From positions 41,821 to 105,820 of the forward strand of contig DASWRI010000069.1 in assembly GCA_036403235.1 (NCBI GenBank): a stretch of DNA of 64,000 nucleotides, read 5' to 3'. This document shows positions 8,148 through 16,902 of this stretch, piece by piece. Both the position numbers and the translations under genes were made by a program. The DNA is from JBGTFE01 sp036403235. GTDB lineage: Bacteria; Acidobacteriota; Blastocatellia; Pyrinomonadales; Pyrinomonadaceae. The notes under the pieces are model-generated. The model was not told the origin of the DNA, ran no database searches, and saw nothing but the letters and a program-made list of their open reading frames with translations. How positions within the stretch are numbered: position 1 is the stretch's first letter; every line of letters starts with the position of its first letter.

Positions 8148-9946
8148 AATATCTGTCAAAAATCAAGGAAAAGTCAGCGAAGATAAGCCGAATCGGAAAA
8201 GACGAGGGCTGGTCGGGAATAAAACTGTATTTGAAAGGCCTTCGCTCGGAACGCAGGCAGAAAAAAGATTACCAAAAGTGGATAAAAGCACACGAAATTA
8301 CCCGGAGAGCGCGCCGGCAAATGCATCTCGAAATCGAATCGTTTTCGCTCAGACCGAAAATTTCCGTCGTCATGCCGGTTTACAACGTCGGCGAAAAATG
8401 GCTGCGTTTGTGCATCGAATCGGTTCTCGGGCAGATTTACGAAAATTGGGAATTCTGCATCGCCGATGACGCTTCGCCGTCGCCGCACGTGCGTAAAATT
8501 CTGGAAGAATATGCCGCGCGCGACGAGCGCATAAAAACGATTTTCCGCCGCGAAAACGGGCATATTTCCGCCGCTTCGAATTCCGCGCTGGAGCTGGCGA
8601 CCGGCGAATTCACGGCGCTTTTAGACCACGACGACGAGCTCTCGGAAGACGCGCTTTTCCGGGTCGCAAAAGAGATAAACGATTTTCCCGACGCCCGGAT
8701 GATTTATTCGGACGAAGATTTGATTGACGAGCGAGGGAGGCGTTTCGGGCCGAAATTCAAGCCCGATTGGAGTCTCGATTTGTTTTACTCTTTGAATTTA
8801 ATCACGCACCTGTCGATTTATCGAACGGAGATTTTGCGGCGCGTCGAAGGTTTTCGCATCGGCGCGGAAGGCAGTCAGGATTACGATTTGGCGATGCGCG
8901 TCGTCGAGCAGATTTCGGAAAATCAAATCCGGCATATTCCGCGCGTTTTATATCACTGGCGCGCGATTCAAGGCTCGGTCGCTTTTTCGATGGAGGAAAA
9001 ACCATACGCGCACGAACGCGCCAGAGACGCGCTTCGGGCGCATTTCGAAAGAACCGGCAAAAAAGCGACGGTCAGCCGCGCGATTATCAATCTGCATCGA
9101 GTCCGCTACGATTTGCCCGAAAATCTGCCGAAAGTCAGCTTGATTTTAGAGGCGAGCGAAGATTTTGGCTTTACCGAAAAGGCGATAGAAAATTTTGTCG
9201 CGCAAACTGATTACGCAAATTTTGAAATCGTTTTGGTTTTACGGACGGGCGCGGCGAAAAACAGCGAGCAGGAATTAGCCCCAACTTTCTCGAAGTTTTC
9301 CGCCTCGGCGCTGAAAATCATAGTTTGCGATAAGCAATCCGAAGCCGCAAAATTAAATTTTGCCGCCGCGCAGTCGGACGGCGAGATTTTGTGTTTTGTC
9401 GATTTAAATTTAAAACCGCTTGCCAAAGACTGGCTGACGGAGCTCGCAAGTTTTGCTTTTCAAAAGGAAATCGGCGCGGTCGGTGCAAAGCTCTTGTATA
9501 AGAACGGAAGCGTTTTGCACGGCGGTCTGATTATCGGGGCGAATGATACGGTCGGCGTCGCTCATCAAAATCTGCCGCGGGCGAGCGGCGGAAATTTTCT
9601 GCGCGCGCGGTTAATCAATAATTTTTCGGCCGTTTCCGTTTCGTGTCTGGCCGTCAGGCGCGAAGTTTTTCGCGAGTTCGGAGGCTTCGATGCGGAAAAT
9701 CTGCCGGACAAATTTTTCGACGCCGATTTTTGTCTGCGTCTGCGCGAGAAAAATTATCGAATCGTCTTTACGCCTTACGCCGAATTAATCAAAGCGAGCG
9801 AGAAAATGCCGGTGAGCGCGGAAAAAGCGCCGACCGATGCGGAAAGAAAATATTTCAGCCGCAGATGGCAAAAGCTCGTCGAGCGCGACCCGTTTTATAA
9901 TCCGAACTTATCAAAAAAAGACGCGAGCTTTTCGATTGACGTCTAG
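8144..9946 (+). CDS. Tandem-domain GT2 glycosyltransferase
   Basis: The product is 600 residues when started at ATG 8144, which overlaps the previous stop as ATGA. An upstream in-frame GTG at 8111 is possible but would overlap the neighbour by 37 nt. The first GT2 domain (about 65-290) has SVVMPVYNVG, ADDASPSP and a DHDDELS metal site. The second half (about 325-560) repeats the fold in degenerate form (PKVSLILEASEDFG, FVDLNLKPL) and ends with GGFDAENLPDKFFDADFCLR. Two-domain GT2 enzymes often build repeating or rhamnan-like glycan segments. It is the last gene of the operon. Its 3' end overlaps the convergent rhomboid gene by 4 nt. Confidence 0.87.
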   Translation: MKYLSKIKEKSAKISRIGKDEGWSGIKLYLKGLRSERRQKKDYQKWIKAHEITRRARRQMHLEIESFSLRPKISVVMPVYNVGEKWLRLCIESVLGQIYENWEFCIADDASPSPHVRKILEEYAARDERIKTIFRRENGHISAASNSALELATGEFTALLDHDDELSEDALFRVAKEINDFPDARMIYSDEDLIDERGRRFGPKFKPDWSLDLFYSLNLITHLSIYRTEILRRVEGFRIGAEGSQDYDLAMRVVEQISENQIRHIPRVLYHWRAIQGSVAFSMEEKPYAHERARDALRAHFERTGKKATVSRAIINLHRVRYDLPENLPKVSLILEASEDFGFTEKAIENFVAQTDYANFEIVLVLRTGAAKNSEQELAPTFSKFSASALKIIVCDKQSEAAKLNFAAAQSDGEILCFVDLNLKPLAKDWLTELASFAFQKEIGAVGAKLLYKNGSVLHGGLIIGANDTVGVAHQNLPRASGGNFLRARLINNFSAVSVSCLAVRREVFREFGGFDAENLPDKFFDADFCLRLREKNYRIVFTPYAELIKASEKMPVSAEKAPTDAERKYFSRRWQKLVERDPFYNPNLSKKDASFSIDV

Positions 9947-10683
9947 CCCTGTCCCGGACTTATATTTTGCGCTTTTGTGCCAAACGCAAATATTTTTATC
10001 AAAATTAACCCGGCGAGAAATCCGCCGATGTGCGCCGCATAAGCCACGCCGCCCTGACCTTTCGGCGAGAGATAGCCTTCCAAAAGCTGCATTCCAATCC
10101 AGAGGCCGAGCGCGACGTAGGCCGGGACGGTCGTAAAAACGTTGAATATCAAAGCGCGAACGCGCCTGGTCGGGAAAAGCAGCATATAACCGCCGAGAAC
10201 GCCGGAAATCGCGCCCGACGCGCCGAGCATCGGAATCACCGAATCGGGCGTCAGAGCGACTTGCGCGAGCGCGGCGGCAAATCCGCAGACGATATAAAAA
10301 ACGGCGTAGCGAATGTGCCCGATAAGATTTTCGATGTTGTCGCCGAAAATCCACAAAAACAGCATATTGCCGAAAATGTGCATAAACGAGCCGTGCATAA
10401 ACATCGAGCTTAAAAAATTAAAATAGACGGGCAGCGGCGTCGCGTAATTCGGTATGCTCGCCGTCTGCCCGCTTATCGCGTCGCGGATAATCTGCGGCGT
10501 AGTGATGTCGATGCCGGTCGTAATTTCCTTCGGCACGAGCGAGAAAGCGTATGTAAAAGCATTGCCGCTTTCCGAGCCGAGGCCTTGCAGAAAAACGAAA
10601 ACCAGAACGTTTATCGCGATAAAAAGATAATTAACATACGGCGTAATTACGCGGTCGGAATTGTCGTCGCCAATCGGAAACAT
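9943..10683 (-). CDS. Rhomboid-family intramembrane serine protease
   Basis: The 246-residue protein has six to seven membrane helices. The catalytic dyad is present: Ser156 in the GASG motif and His218 in AAHIGGF. The HGSFMHIFGNMLFLWIFG segment (residues 98-114) is the conserved loop-helix of rhomboids. The enzyme cleaves membrane proteins within or near their transmembrane helix; substrates are unknown. The gene is convergent with the tandem GT2, and their last codons overlap at 9943-9946. It is separate from the glycan operon by strand. Confidence 0.93.
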   Translation of the reverse strand: MFPIGDDNSDRVITPYVNYLFIAINVLVFVFLQGLGSESGNAFTYAFSLVPKEITTGIDITTPQIIRDAISGQTASIPNYATPLPVYFNFLSSMFMHGSFMHIFGNMLFLWIFGDNIENLIGHIRYAVFYIVCGFAAALAQVALTPDSVIPMLGASGAISGVLGGYMLLFPTRRVRALIFNVFTTVPAYVALGLWIGMQLLEGYLSPKGQGGVAYAAHIGGFLAGLILIKIFAFGTKAQNISPGQG

Positions 10684-10724
10684 TTTAAGTAAATCCTCCC
10701 TGCTTGTTTATTCAATCGGAAATA

Positions 10725-12254
10725 TCAGACCGAAACAATCGCCTCTTGCCCGGTAACCTGTTCGAGCTCGGCGAGTTCGGCTCGCCATTCGTCGTTTCTG
10801 AAAGCCTTTTCCCACTTGGCGATGACGACCGTCGCCAGACAGTTGCCGACGACGTTTATCGCCGTTCGCGCCATATCCATCAGCTCGTCGACGCCCAAGA
10901 TTAAAATCACGCCTTCGACCGGAAGCGAAAACGAAGCGAGCGTTCCGAGCAGGATGACGAGCGACGCGCGCGGAACTCCGGCGACGCCCTTCGACGTCAG
11001 CATCAAGGTCAGAAGCATCACAATCTGCTGCGTCAAGGACATTTCGACGCCGGCGGCCTGCGCGACAAAAACAGAAGCGAGCGCCAGATAAAGCGTCGTT
11101 CCGTCGAGATTAAAACTGTAACCGGTCGGCAGAACAAACCCGACGATGCGGCGCGGAACGCCCATTCTGACCATATTTTCCATCGCTTTCGGCAAAGCGG
11201 ATTCCGAAGATGTCGTGGCAAAAGCAATCGAAGCCGGTGTTTTGACGGCGTTGAAAAAGTCTTTAAGCGGAACTTTGAAAATCAGCGCAATCGGCAAAAG
11301 GACGAGCACCGCGAAAGCGACGAGCGCGCCGTAAAGCGTCAGGACGAGCGTGCCTAAATTTGTCAGAACGCCCAGTCCCTTTTCGTTAGACGCAATCGTA
11401 TTAGCCATCGCCGCGCCGACGCCGATTGGCGCAAATTTCATGACGAATTCGGTAAAACGAAACATTATGTCGGCAAGCGACCGGCACCAATTGACGACGG
11501 CTTCCGACTTTTTCTTGCCGATGCTCGTCACGGCGAGCGCAAAAAGAACCGAGAAAACGACGATTTGCAGAACGTCGCTTTCAGCCATCGCTTGAATAAT
11601 CGAAGTCGGCGAAAGATGCGCGATGATTTCTCCTAACGTTTTCGGTTTGGCGGGCGGTTCGGGCGCGGTCAAGCCTTTTGTGATAGCGTCCAGCGCTTCG
11701 GAAGATTTTTGAGCCGAAAGCGTCGCCTGCTGATTTGCTTCGGTCGCCGCGCTTGGATTTGAAGCCGCCTGCGAAAGCAATTCATCGGCTTTTATCGAAG
11801 CGTCGTTTGCTTCTTTCGTCAAAGATTTTGCGCGCTTTGCCCAATCCGATTTGTCGTAATTTTTCTCTTCCTTTACTGCGCTTGAAAGCGACACGCCTTT
11901 TCCCGGCTGAACAATATTAACCGCCGCCAAGCCGATGACGAGCGCCAGCGTCGTGACGATTTCAAAATAGAGAAGCGATTTTGCGCCGATGCGACCGACC
12001 TGTTTGATGTCGCCCGTGCCGGAAATTCCGATTACCAGCGTGGCAAAAATCAAAGGCGCGATAATCGATTTGATGAGATTTAGAAACAAGATTGAAAGCG
12101 AGCGGACGAACGACAGAATCGTCGCCGTTTCGATGCCCAGAATCGTATGGTCGGGCGATTTCAGATTGAGCTCGCGAATCAGCCAGCCGAGAAAAATTCC
12201 CAGCACCAATCCAATCATAATTTTCCAAGTCAGCGAAATTTTCGGTAGCTTCAT
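10725..12254 (-). CDS. Dicarboxylate/amino acid:cation symporter (DAACS family) with unusual loop insertion
   Basis: The 509-residue protein is in the GltP/DctA family of Na+- or H+-coupled carriers for glutamate, aspartate or C4-dicarboxylates. Signature elements are the serine-rich FATTSSESALPKAMENM, the unwound NLDGT motif, GVAGVPRASLVIL, and the last-helix DMARTAINVVGNCLATVVIAK. Between helices 3 and 4 (residues about 121-205) there is a hydrophilic Ala/Lys/Glu-rich stretch predicted as coiled helix. It is clearly longer than the short loop in typical GltP/DctA. The substrate cannot be fixed from sequence. It precedes the rhomboid gene by 41 nt on the same strand. Confidence 0.92.
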   Translation of the reverse strand: MKLPKISLTWKIMIGLVLGIFLGWLIRELNLKSPDHTILGIETATILSFVRSLSILFLNLIKSIIAPLIFATLVIGISGTGDIKQVGRIGAKSLLYFEIVTTLALVIGLAAVNIVQPGKGVSLSSAVKEEKNYDKSDWAKRAKSLTKEANDASIKADELLSQAASNPSAATEANQQATLSAQKSSEALDAITKGLTAPEPPAKPKTLGEIIAHLSPTSIIQAMAESDVLQIVVFSVLFALAVTSIGKKKSEAVVNWCRSLADIMFRFTEFVMKFAPIGVGAAMANTIASNEKGLGVLTNLGTLVLTLYGALVAFAVLVLLPIALIFKVPLKDFFNAVKTPASIAFATTSSESALPKAMENMVRMGVPRRIVGFVLPTGYSFNLDGTTLYLALASVFVAQAAGVEMSLTQQIVMLLTLMLTSKGVAGVPRASLVILLGTLASFSLPVEGVILILGVDELMDMARTAINVVGNCLATVVIAKWEKAFRNDEWRAELAELEQVTGQEAIVSV

Positions 12255-12261
12255 AGTTTCA

Positions 12262-12319
12262 AATTACGAATTACAAATTACGAATTACGAATAAAAAAAT
12301 CATTTCGTAATTCGTAATT
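12262..12319. repeat. Facing heptamer arrays (AATTACG x4 and CGTAATT x2)
   Basis: AATTACG/AATTACA units occupy 12262-12289, and two inverted CGTAATT units occupy 12306-12319. They could form a stem-loop in the junction between nadK and the downstream symporter gene. Confidence 0.88.
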
Positions 12320-12322
12320 GAT

Positions 12323-13204
12323 TCATCTTCCCCATTTTAGTTTGTTGCGTAAAACATCAAAATAATTACGGTTCGTCGGCTGGACGAGATTAAACGGCGT
12401 CGGGCTTTTGCGAATCGAGACGGTGTCTTCGGTTTTCATCGAATAACCGATTTGCCCGTCGAGCGTTAAAACCACGCCGTCGCTTTCGTTTTTCAAACGC
12501 AAGCTTATTTCCGCGTCGTCCGGCATCACAATCGGTCGATTGGTCAAAGTAAACGGGCAAATCGGCGTCAGCACGACGGCGTTCATCGACGGGTAAACAA
12601 TCGGGCCGCCCGCGCTCAGGTTATAGGCGGTCGAGCCGGTCGGCGTCGCGACTATCAGACCGTCGGCGCGAAAACTGTTGACGAAAAGCTGGTTTAAGCT
12701 GACTTCGATTTCGATGACGCGCGCCAGAACCGCTTTGTTGATAACGACGTCGTTTAAAACCTGTCCTCGGCCGAGCACTTCATCGCCGCGCTGGTGCTCG
12801 ACTTCGAGCATCACGCGGCGGTCAATCTCATAACGCCCTTCGAGAATGTCTTCGAGCGCCGTAAACATCTCCTCAATGCGAAATTCGGTCAGATAGCCGA
12901 GACTTCCGTAATTGATGCCGAGCACCAGAACTTCGCGCCGGCCAATCAACCGCGCGGTCGAAATCATCGTGCCGTCGCCGCCGAGAACGACTATCAAATC
13001 GGCTTCGGCCTGAAATTTTTTGGTTTCGACCGGGTCGATATGACAGTTTTCGGCGTTGACGCGCTCGGCTTCTTCGTGCGGTTTTCCGATTAAGCGAATG
13101 CCGCGTTTTTCGAGCCACGCGGAAATCTCGCAGGCGGTCGCCCAAGCCTCTTTGTGATTCGGCTTGACGACGATGCCGACCGTTTTAATTTCAGAATTTG
13201 CCAT
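12323..13204 (-). CDS. nadK: NAD kinase
   Basis: The 293-residue enzyme phosphorylates NAD to NADP using ATP or polyphosphate. The diagnostic GGDGT is at residues 75-79 (catalytic Asp77), followed by GINYGSLGYLTEF. The substrate-binding signature DGLIVATPTGSTAYNLSAGGPIV lies near residues 180-202. Length and order match bacterial NadK. It is transcribed toward the symporter and separated from it by a heptamer repeat hairpin. Housekeeping function; the assignment is firm. Confidence 0.96.
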   Translation of the reverse strand: MANSEIKTVGIVVKPNHKEAWATACEISAWLEKRGIRLIGKPHEEAERVNAENCHIDPVETKKFQAEADLIVVLGGDGTMISTARLIGRREVLVLGINYGSLGYLTEFRIEEMFTALEDILEGRYEIDRRVMLEVEHQRGDEVLGRGQVLNDVVINKAVLARVIEIEVSLNQLFVNSFRADGLIVATPTGSTAYNLSAGGPIVYPSMNAVVLTPICPFTLTNRPIVMPDDAEISLRLKNESDGVVLTLDGQIGYSMKTEDTVSIRKSPTPFNLVQPTNRNYFDVLRNKLKWGR

Positions 13205-13279
13205 TTTTGACCGGTAAGTTTTCGTTAATGATTAACCAAAAGGCTTGAAACTGCAAGTTTTGCAAATTATTTTCGCTTG

Positions 13280-13747
13280 TCATTTCAGATACAATCGAAA
13301 ACCGAACTCTTTTGAGCTGTTCAAATCGTCCAATTCACGATAACTGATTCTTTTAAAGCCAAGTCTTTCATACAGATGATGCGCTTTGGTAAATCGAGTA
13401 TCAGACCACAAAATAATCTCTCTGGCGCGTTTCATCTCGGCATATTTTATGGCGAGCGTGGTCAGATTTTCGCCAAGACCTGCCCGGCGAAAATCTTTGT
13501 GAACGTAAAGCGTTTTCAGTTCGGCCGTTTTCGCGTCGAGCATTTGCACGGCGACGGTGGCGACGATTTCATTTTTCTCGACGACAACCCAAAATTCGCC
13601 GCCTTTGGCGCGAAAATATTCATCCGGCGCAAGCAGATAAGTTTCTTCTTTCTCGGCGTCGAGCACACAGTCGTATTCCGCCCAAACGTCGCCGATAAGT
13701 TTGATGACGGGCAGAATATCGCGTTTTGTCACCGGACGAATTTTCAT
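13280..13747 (-). CDS. GNAT-family N-acetyltransferase
   Basis: The product is 155 residues from ATG 13747 (MKIRPVTKRDILPVIKLIGD). The frame stays open further upstream to 13813, but that extension runs through the terminator of the neighbouring gene, so the internal ATG is the sound start. GNAT motif A is seen as LYVHKDFRRAGLGENLTTLAI (acetyl-CoA pyrophosphate loop RRAGLG). It is followed by the C-terminal HLYERLGFKRISYREL typical of the fold. The acceptor is unknown; the family includes small-molecule and protein acetyltransferases. Confidence 0.85.
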   Translation of the reverse strand: MKIRPVTKRDILPVIKLIGDVWAEYDCVLDAEKEETYLLAPDEYFRAKGGEFWVVVEKNEIVATVAVQMLDAKTAELKTLYVHKDFRRAGLGENLTTLAIKYAEMKRAREIILWSDTRFTKAHHLYERLGFKRISYRELDDLNSSKEFGFRLYLK

Positions 13748-13766
13748 TGCCTTTAAATTAAAGCAC

Positions 13767-13799
13767 AAAAAAGCGAGAGCCCGAAACCCTCGCTTTTTT
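13767..13799 (-). terminator. Terminator of the TonB-domain gene, works on either strand
   Basis: AAAAAAGCGAG (13767-13777) and CTCGCTTTTTT (13789-13799) form a perfect stem with flanking A/T runs. It lies 19 nt beyond the stop of the gene at 13819 and just upstream of the GNAT start. Confidence 0.85.
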
Positions 13800-13818
13800 C
13801 GCCGAACTTTCAATAAAT

Positions 13819-14718
13819 CTACGGCGTGAAATTATAAACGATAATTCCGGTAACTTTGACCGGAACGCCTTCGAGCATCGTCGGCGAAAACTTCGAAGCA
13901 CGCGCCGCTTCTTCCGAAGCTGCTCTCAAAAGCGGATGACCGGAAACCGCCGTCGCCGAGATAACGTTTCCCTCTTCGTCAATCGTTACCTGTATGTTAA
14001 CGGCGCCCGAAGCTCTGACGGCTTTTGCCGCTTCCGGGTAAGCGGGCTTGACGAGCGTCTTGGCCTTGCCGTTGAGGACGCCGCCGGAAATCACTTTCGG
14101 AACCGGCAGCGAAGATTTGCTTGTATCCGTCATCTGCGCTTTGTCGGCCTGAGCTTGAGCCGCGTCTTTTTTTGCAAAAATCATTTCCGAAGTATTTGTT
14201 CCGCGCGGCGATTCCATCGTGCGATTAATTTTGAGAGTTTGGCCTTCGTTTGTTAATTCCCAAACCTCGTCTACGGTTATCGTCACCTTGCCCATCTGCC
14301 CGTCGAAACTGCGCACCGAATGAAGCTTTAACCTTCCGTCGCTTTCGAGCGAAGCTTTCAGCATATTTGTTTCCGCACTGGTAGCACCGCCGCCGCTCGA
14401 TACGGTTTCGCCTTTGACGGCTGTTCCCGGAACGAGACTGTAAGTTACGGTTTGATTTCCGCCGGACATCCCGCCGCGATTCATTCCGCCGCCGCCCGAG
14501 CTGTCGGCCGAAACGGTGCGCTTTGTCGTCGTTTCGACTTTTAACTCCCTGTCGGTCTGAGCGACGTTGAGCGTCATCGATTCGACGCGCATTCTTTCGT
14601 CCAGCTTGCTCTCGACGGTGTTGAGCTCCCACCGGCCGGAAAAATCGGTTTTGGTTTGAGCAAAAGATGCGATTGCCAAAAGACAGACCGCCGCCGTTAA
14701 AAATAAAATCTTTTTCAT
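13819..14718 (-). CDS. Exported protein with C-terminal TonB domain
   Basis: The product is 299 residues from ATG 14718, chosen because it follows a good AAAGGAG site (14729-14735) and opens with a signal peptide (MKKILFLTAAVCLLAIASFA). The middle (about 22-200) includes FSGRWELNTVESKLDERM, which resembles lipocalin-like folds seen in this phylum, plus a glycine-rich patch. The last 80 residues form a TonB C-terminal domain (VKPAYPEAAKAVRASGAVNIQVTIDEEGNV, then SGHPLLRAASEEAARASKFSP). Ordinary TonB has an uncleaved membrane anchor and Pro-rich spacer. Here these are replaced by a signal-peptide-like N-terminus, so energy transduction to a TonB-dependent receptor is uncertain. Confidence 0.82.
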   Translation of the reverse strand: MKKILFLTAAVCLLAIASFAQTKTDFSGRWELNTVESKLDERMRVESMTLNVAQTDRELKVETTTKRTVSADSSGGGGMNRGGMSGGNQTVTYSLVPGTAVKGETVSSGGGATSAETNMLKASLESDGRLKLHSVRSFDGQMGKVTITVDEVWELTNEGQTLKINRTMESPRGTNTSEMIFAKKDAAQAQADKAQMTDTSKSSLPVPKVISGGVLNGKAKTLVKPAYPEAAKAVRASGAVNIQVTIDEEGNVISATAVSGHPLLRAASEEAARASKFSPTMLEGVPVKVTGIIVYNFTP

Positions 14719-14728
14719 ATCAAAAATA

Positions 14729-14757
14729 CTCCTTTGAAAACTTTGATTTTTATTATA
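14729..14757 (-). promoter_or_regulatory. Ribosome-binding site and -10 box of the TonB-domain gene
   Basis: On the reverse strand a TATAAT hexamer (14752-14757) lies 34 nt before the ATG, and AAAGGAG (14729-14735) lies 10 nt before it. No convincing -35 box is seen. Confidence 0.45.
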
Positions 14758-14792
14758 GCTCCAATCAAATGCCGTTTTACAGAAAATTTTGA

Positions 14793-14829
14793 TAAAAAAA
14801 CGGGCGAGTTGCAGAAAAACTCGCCCGTT
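14793..14829 (-). terminator. Terminator of the APC permease gene
   Basis: Perfect 12-bp arms AACGGGCGAGTT (14799-14810) and AACTCGCCCGTT (14818-14829) enclose a 7-nt loop. On the reverse strand the stem is followed by a run of T. It lies 14 nt after the stop at 14844. Confidence 0.92.
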
Positions 14830-14843
14830 CAAGATTTATCGGA

Positions 14844-16637
14844 TTAGGTTTCAGCCACCGCATCCTCGCGCTGGTGCAGCTTGCTGTGCGTATAGCTGTA
14901 AAAGAAATAAACTACCATACCGACAATCAGCCACAGGGCAAAGCGAATCCAATTGGTAATACCGAGCTCGGTCATCAGGTAAGTGCACGACATGACGCCG
15001 AGAACCGGAATCAACGAAAGACGTTTCGCCACCGAAAGATACGTCATGACAAAGGCTAAAAGGATGAAAACGTAGTAGGGAATTTTGTGCGAAAACGCGC
15101 CGAACAGCGTTTCGCCTTTTACGGTCGGCGTAAAATCGGTCAAAAATCGCGCTATCGCTTCGCCGTTAAAATAAAACAGCGCTCCCATAATGCCCGCAAA
15201 CAAAACCGGCACAATCCATGTCGAATCGATATACGGCACAAATCGCTTGCTGCCCGCAAACTCCTTGTCTTTGACCAGAACGCCGGCGCAGACAATCGTA
15301 AAGGCGAACAATGTTCCGATAACCGACAAATCCGTAACTTCCGACAGATTCATAAACAGCGCCGGAATAGCGACCATAAAACCCGTCAAAATCGTCGAAA
15401 ACCACGGCGTTCTGAATCGCGGATGAATCGAGGAAAAGATTTTCGGCAAAAGCCCGTCGCGGCTCATCGCCATCCAGAGACGCGGCTGGCCGAGCTGGAA
15501 AACGAGCAGAACGGTGGCAATCGCGATAATCGCGCTGACGGCGATAAGTCCCGAAATCCAGGGAATGTTGACGCCCTGCGGGCCGAAAACGAAAGCCAGC
15601 GGGTCGCCGACGGCGAGCTTCGTGTAGGAAACCATTCCGGTCAGAACGAGCGCCAGCGCAACGTATAAAACGGTGCAGATAATCAGCGAGTAAATCATTC
15701 CGCGCGGCAGAGTTTTATACGGGTCTTTACATTCTTCGGCGGTCGTCGAGAGCGCGTCGAACCCGATATACGCGAAAAATACCGCCGAAACGCCCGTCAT
15801 CACGCCGCCGAAACCGTGCGGCATAAACGGGTGCCAGTTCGCCGTTTTGACAAAAAATGCACCGACGACAATGACCAGCAAAATAACGGCGAGCTTGAGC
15901 GCTACCATTATGTTCGAGGCGGTTTTCGACTCGCGAATTCCGATGTAAACCAGACAGGTGATAAGAAAAACGATTCCGAGCGCGGGCAAATCCGCAATCA
16001 CCGGAAGGCCGCCGATTTGCGGCGCGTTCGTCCACGCATTGAACGCTTCGATTTGACCGCAGTTGACTGTCGCGGTCGCCGCTTCACACCCTGCTTTTAA
16101 GCTTTCGACCGTCGCCGTGCCGCCTTTCATCGCTTCCGTCACGGCATCGAATCCGAGATGCGCCGTCCGGAAATCCATCGTGTAATTAAGCGGGATGTTG
16201 ATGCCGTTGCTCGAAAGCAGGCTCGTAAAATAATCGCTCCACGAAATCGCGACGGCGATATTGCCGATGGCGTATTCGACCAGCAAATCCCAGCCGATAA
16301 TCCACGCTAAAAGCTCGCCGAAACTGGCGTAAGCATAGGTGTAGGCCGAACCGGCAATCGGGATTTTCGAGGCGAATTCGGCGTAGCACAAAGCGGAAAA
16401 ACCGCACGCGATAGCCGCAAAGATGAAAAGAATAACGACTGCCGGGCCGCCTTTGTTAGAAGCCTGTCCGACCATTGCGAAAATGCCCGCGCCGATAATC
16501 GCGGCGATTCCGAGCATCGTTAAATCGAAAGTTCCGAGCGAGCGACGCAGCGAAACAGTTTCCGCATCGGAAAAACCGGCGGCGGCATCTGCCTGTATCT
16601 GCGCAATAGATTTTTTGCGAAATAAAGATTTACTCAT
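14844..16637 (-). CDS. APC-superfamily amino acid permease (cationic amino acid transporter-like)
   Basis: The product is 597 residues from ATG 16637 (MSKSLFRKKSIAQIQADAAA); the longer frame upstream runs into repeat sequence. About 12-14 membrane helices are present. The substrate-site signature of APC transporters is in helix 1 (GIAAIIGAGIFAMVG), and helix 3 region reads CYAEFASKIPIAGSAYTYAY. The N-terminal basic segment and overall size match bacterial CAT-type permeases. Expected role is uptake or exchange of amino acids across the inner membrane. It forms its own transcription unit with a strong terminator. Confidence 0.92.
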   Translation of the reverse strand: MSKSLFRKKSIAQIQADAAAGFSDAETVSLRRSLGTFDLTMLGIAAIIGAGIFAMVGQASNKGGPAVVILFIFAAIACGFSALCYAEFASKIPIAGSAYTYAYASFGELLAWIIGWDLLVEYAIGNIAVAISWSDYFTSLLSSNGINIPLNYTMDFRTAHLGFDAVTEAMKGGTATVESLKAGCEAATATVNCGQIEAFNAWTNAPQIGGLPVIADLPALGIVFLITCLVYIGIRESKTASNIMVALKLAVILLVIVVGAFFVKTANWHPFMPHGFGGVMTGVSAVFFAYIGFDALSTTAEECKDPYKTLPRGMIYSLIICTVLYVALALVLTGMVSYTKLAVGDPLAFVFGPQGVNIPWISGLIAVSAIIAIATVLLVFQLGQPRLWMAMSRDGLLPKIFSSIHPRFRTPWFSTILTGFMVAIPALFMNLSEVTDLSVIGTLFAFTIVCAGVLVKDKEFAGSKRFVPYIDSTWIVPVLFAGIMGALFYFNGEAIARFLTDFTPTVKGETLFGAFSHKIPYYVFILLAFVMTYLSVAKRLSLIPVLGVMSCTYLMTELGITNWIRFALWLIVGMVVYFFYSYTHSKLHQREDAVAET

Positions 16638-16691
16638 AGTTGATATATTTGCGAATTTATTTGTGATTTTAGGTGTTCGGTTTTTGCAAAA

Positions 16692-16719
16692 ACCAAAGAC
16701 CAAAAGCCAAAAACCTAAA
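16692..16719. repeat. Heptamer array (ACCAAAG, ACCAAAA, GCCAAAA, ACCTAAA)
   Basis: Four degenerate 7-nt units occupy the divergent region between the APC permease and the gene at 16903. The rest of 16638-16902 is AT-rich, with no recognisable gene; promoters for both genes must lie here. Confidence 0.8.
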
Positions 16720-16902
16720 TTTGAAAACTGGGATTTGAAACCTTATTTACAACTGCTTTGTTTGCGAATTTTGAACGAAAATTACAAAAGATGCAATGGA
16801 AATTACGCGAAATTAGCATTTTTATATCACAATAGCGTAAATTTTATAAAATTACGCTTGTTTGAAACGATTTACTAAACCGAAAGCTTCCCTTCTTCAA
16901 AA

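Noticed and set aside
13748..13813. Longer N-terminus for the GNAT gene
   Set aside because: The extension would include the terminator hairpin of the upstream gene; the ATG at 13747 begins the conserved domain.
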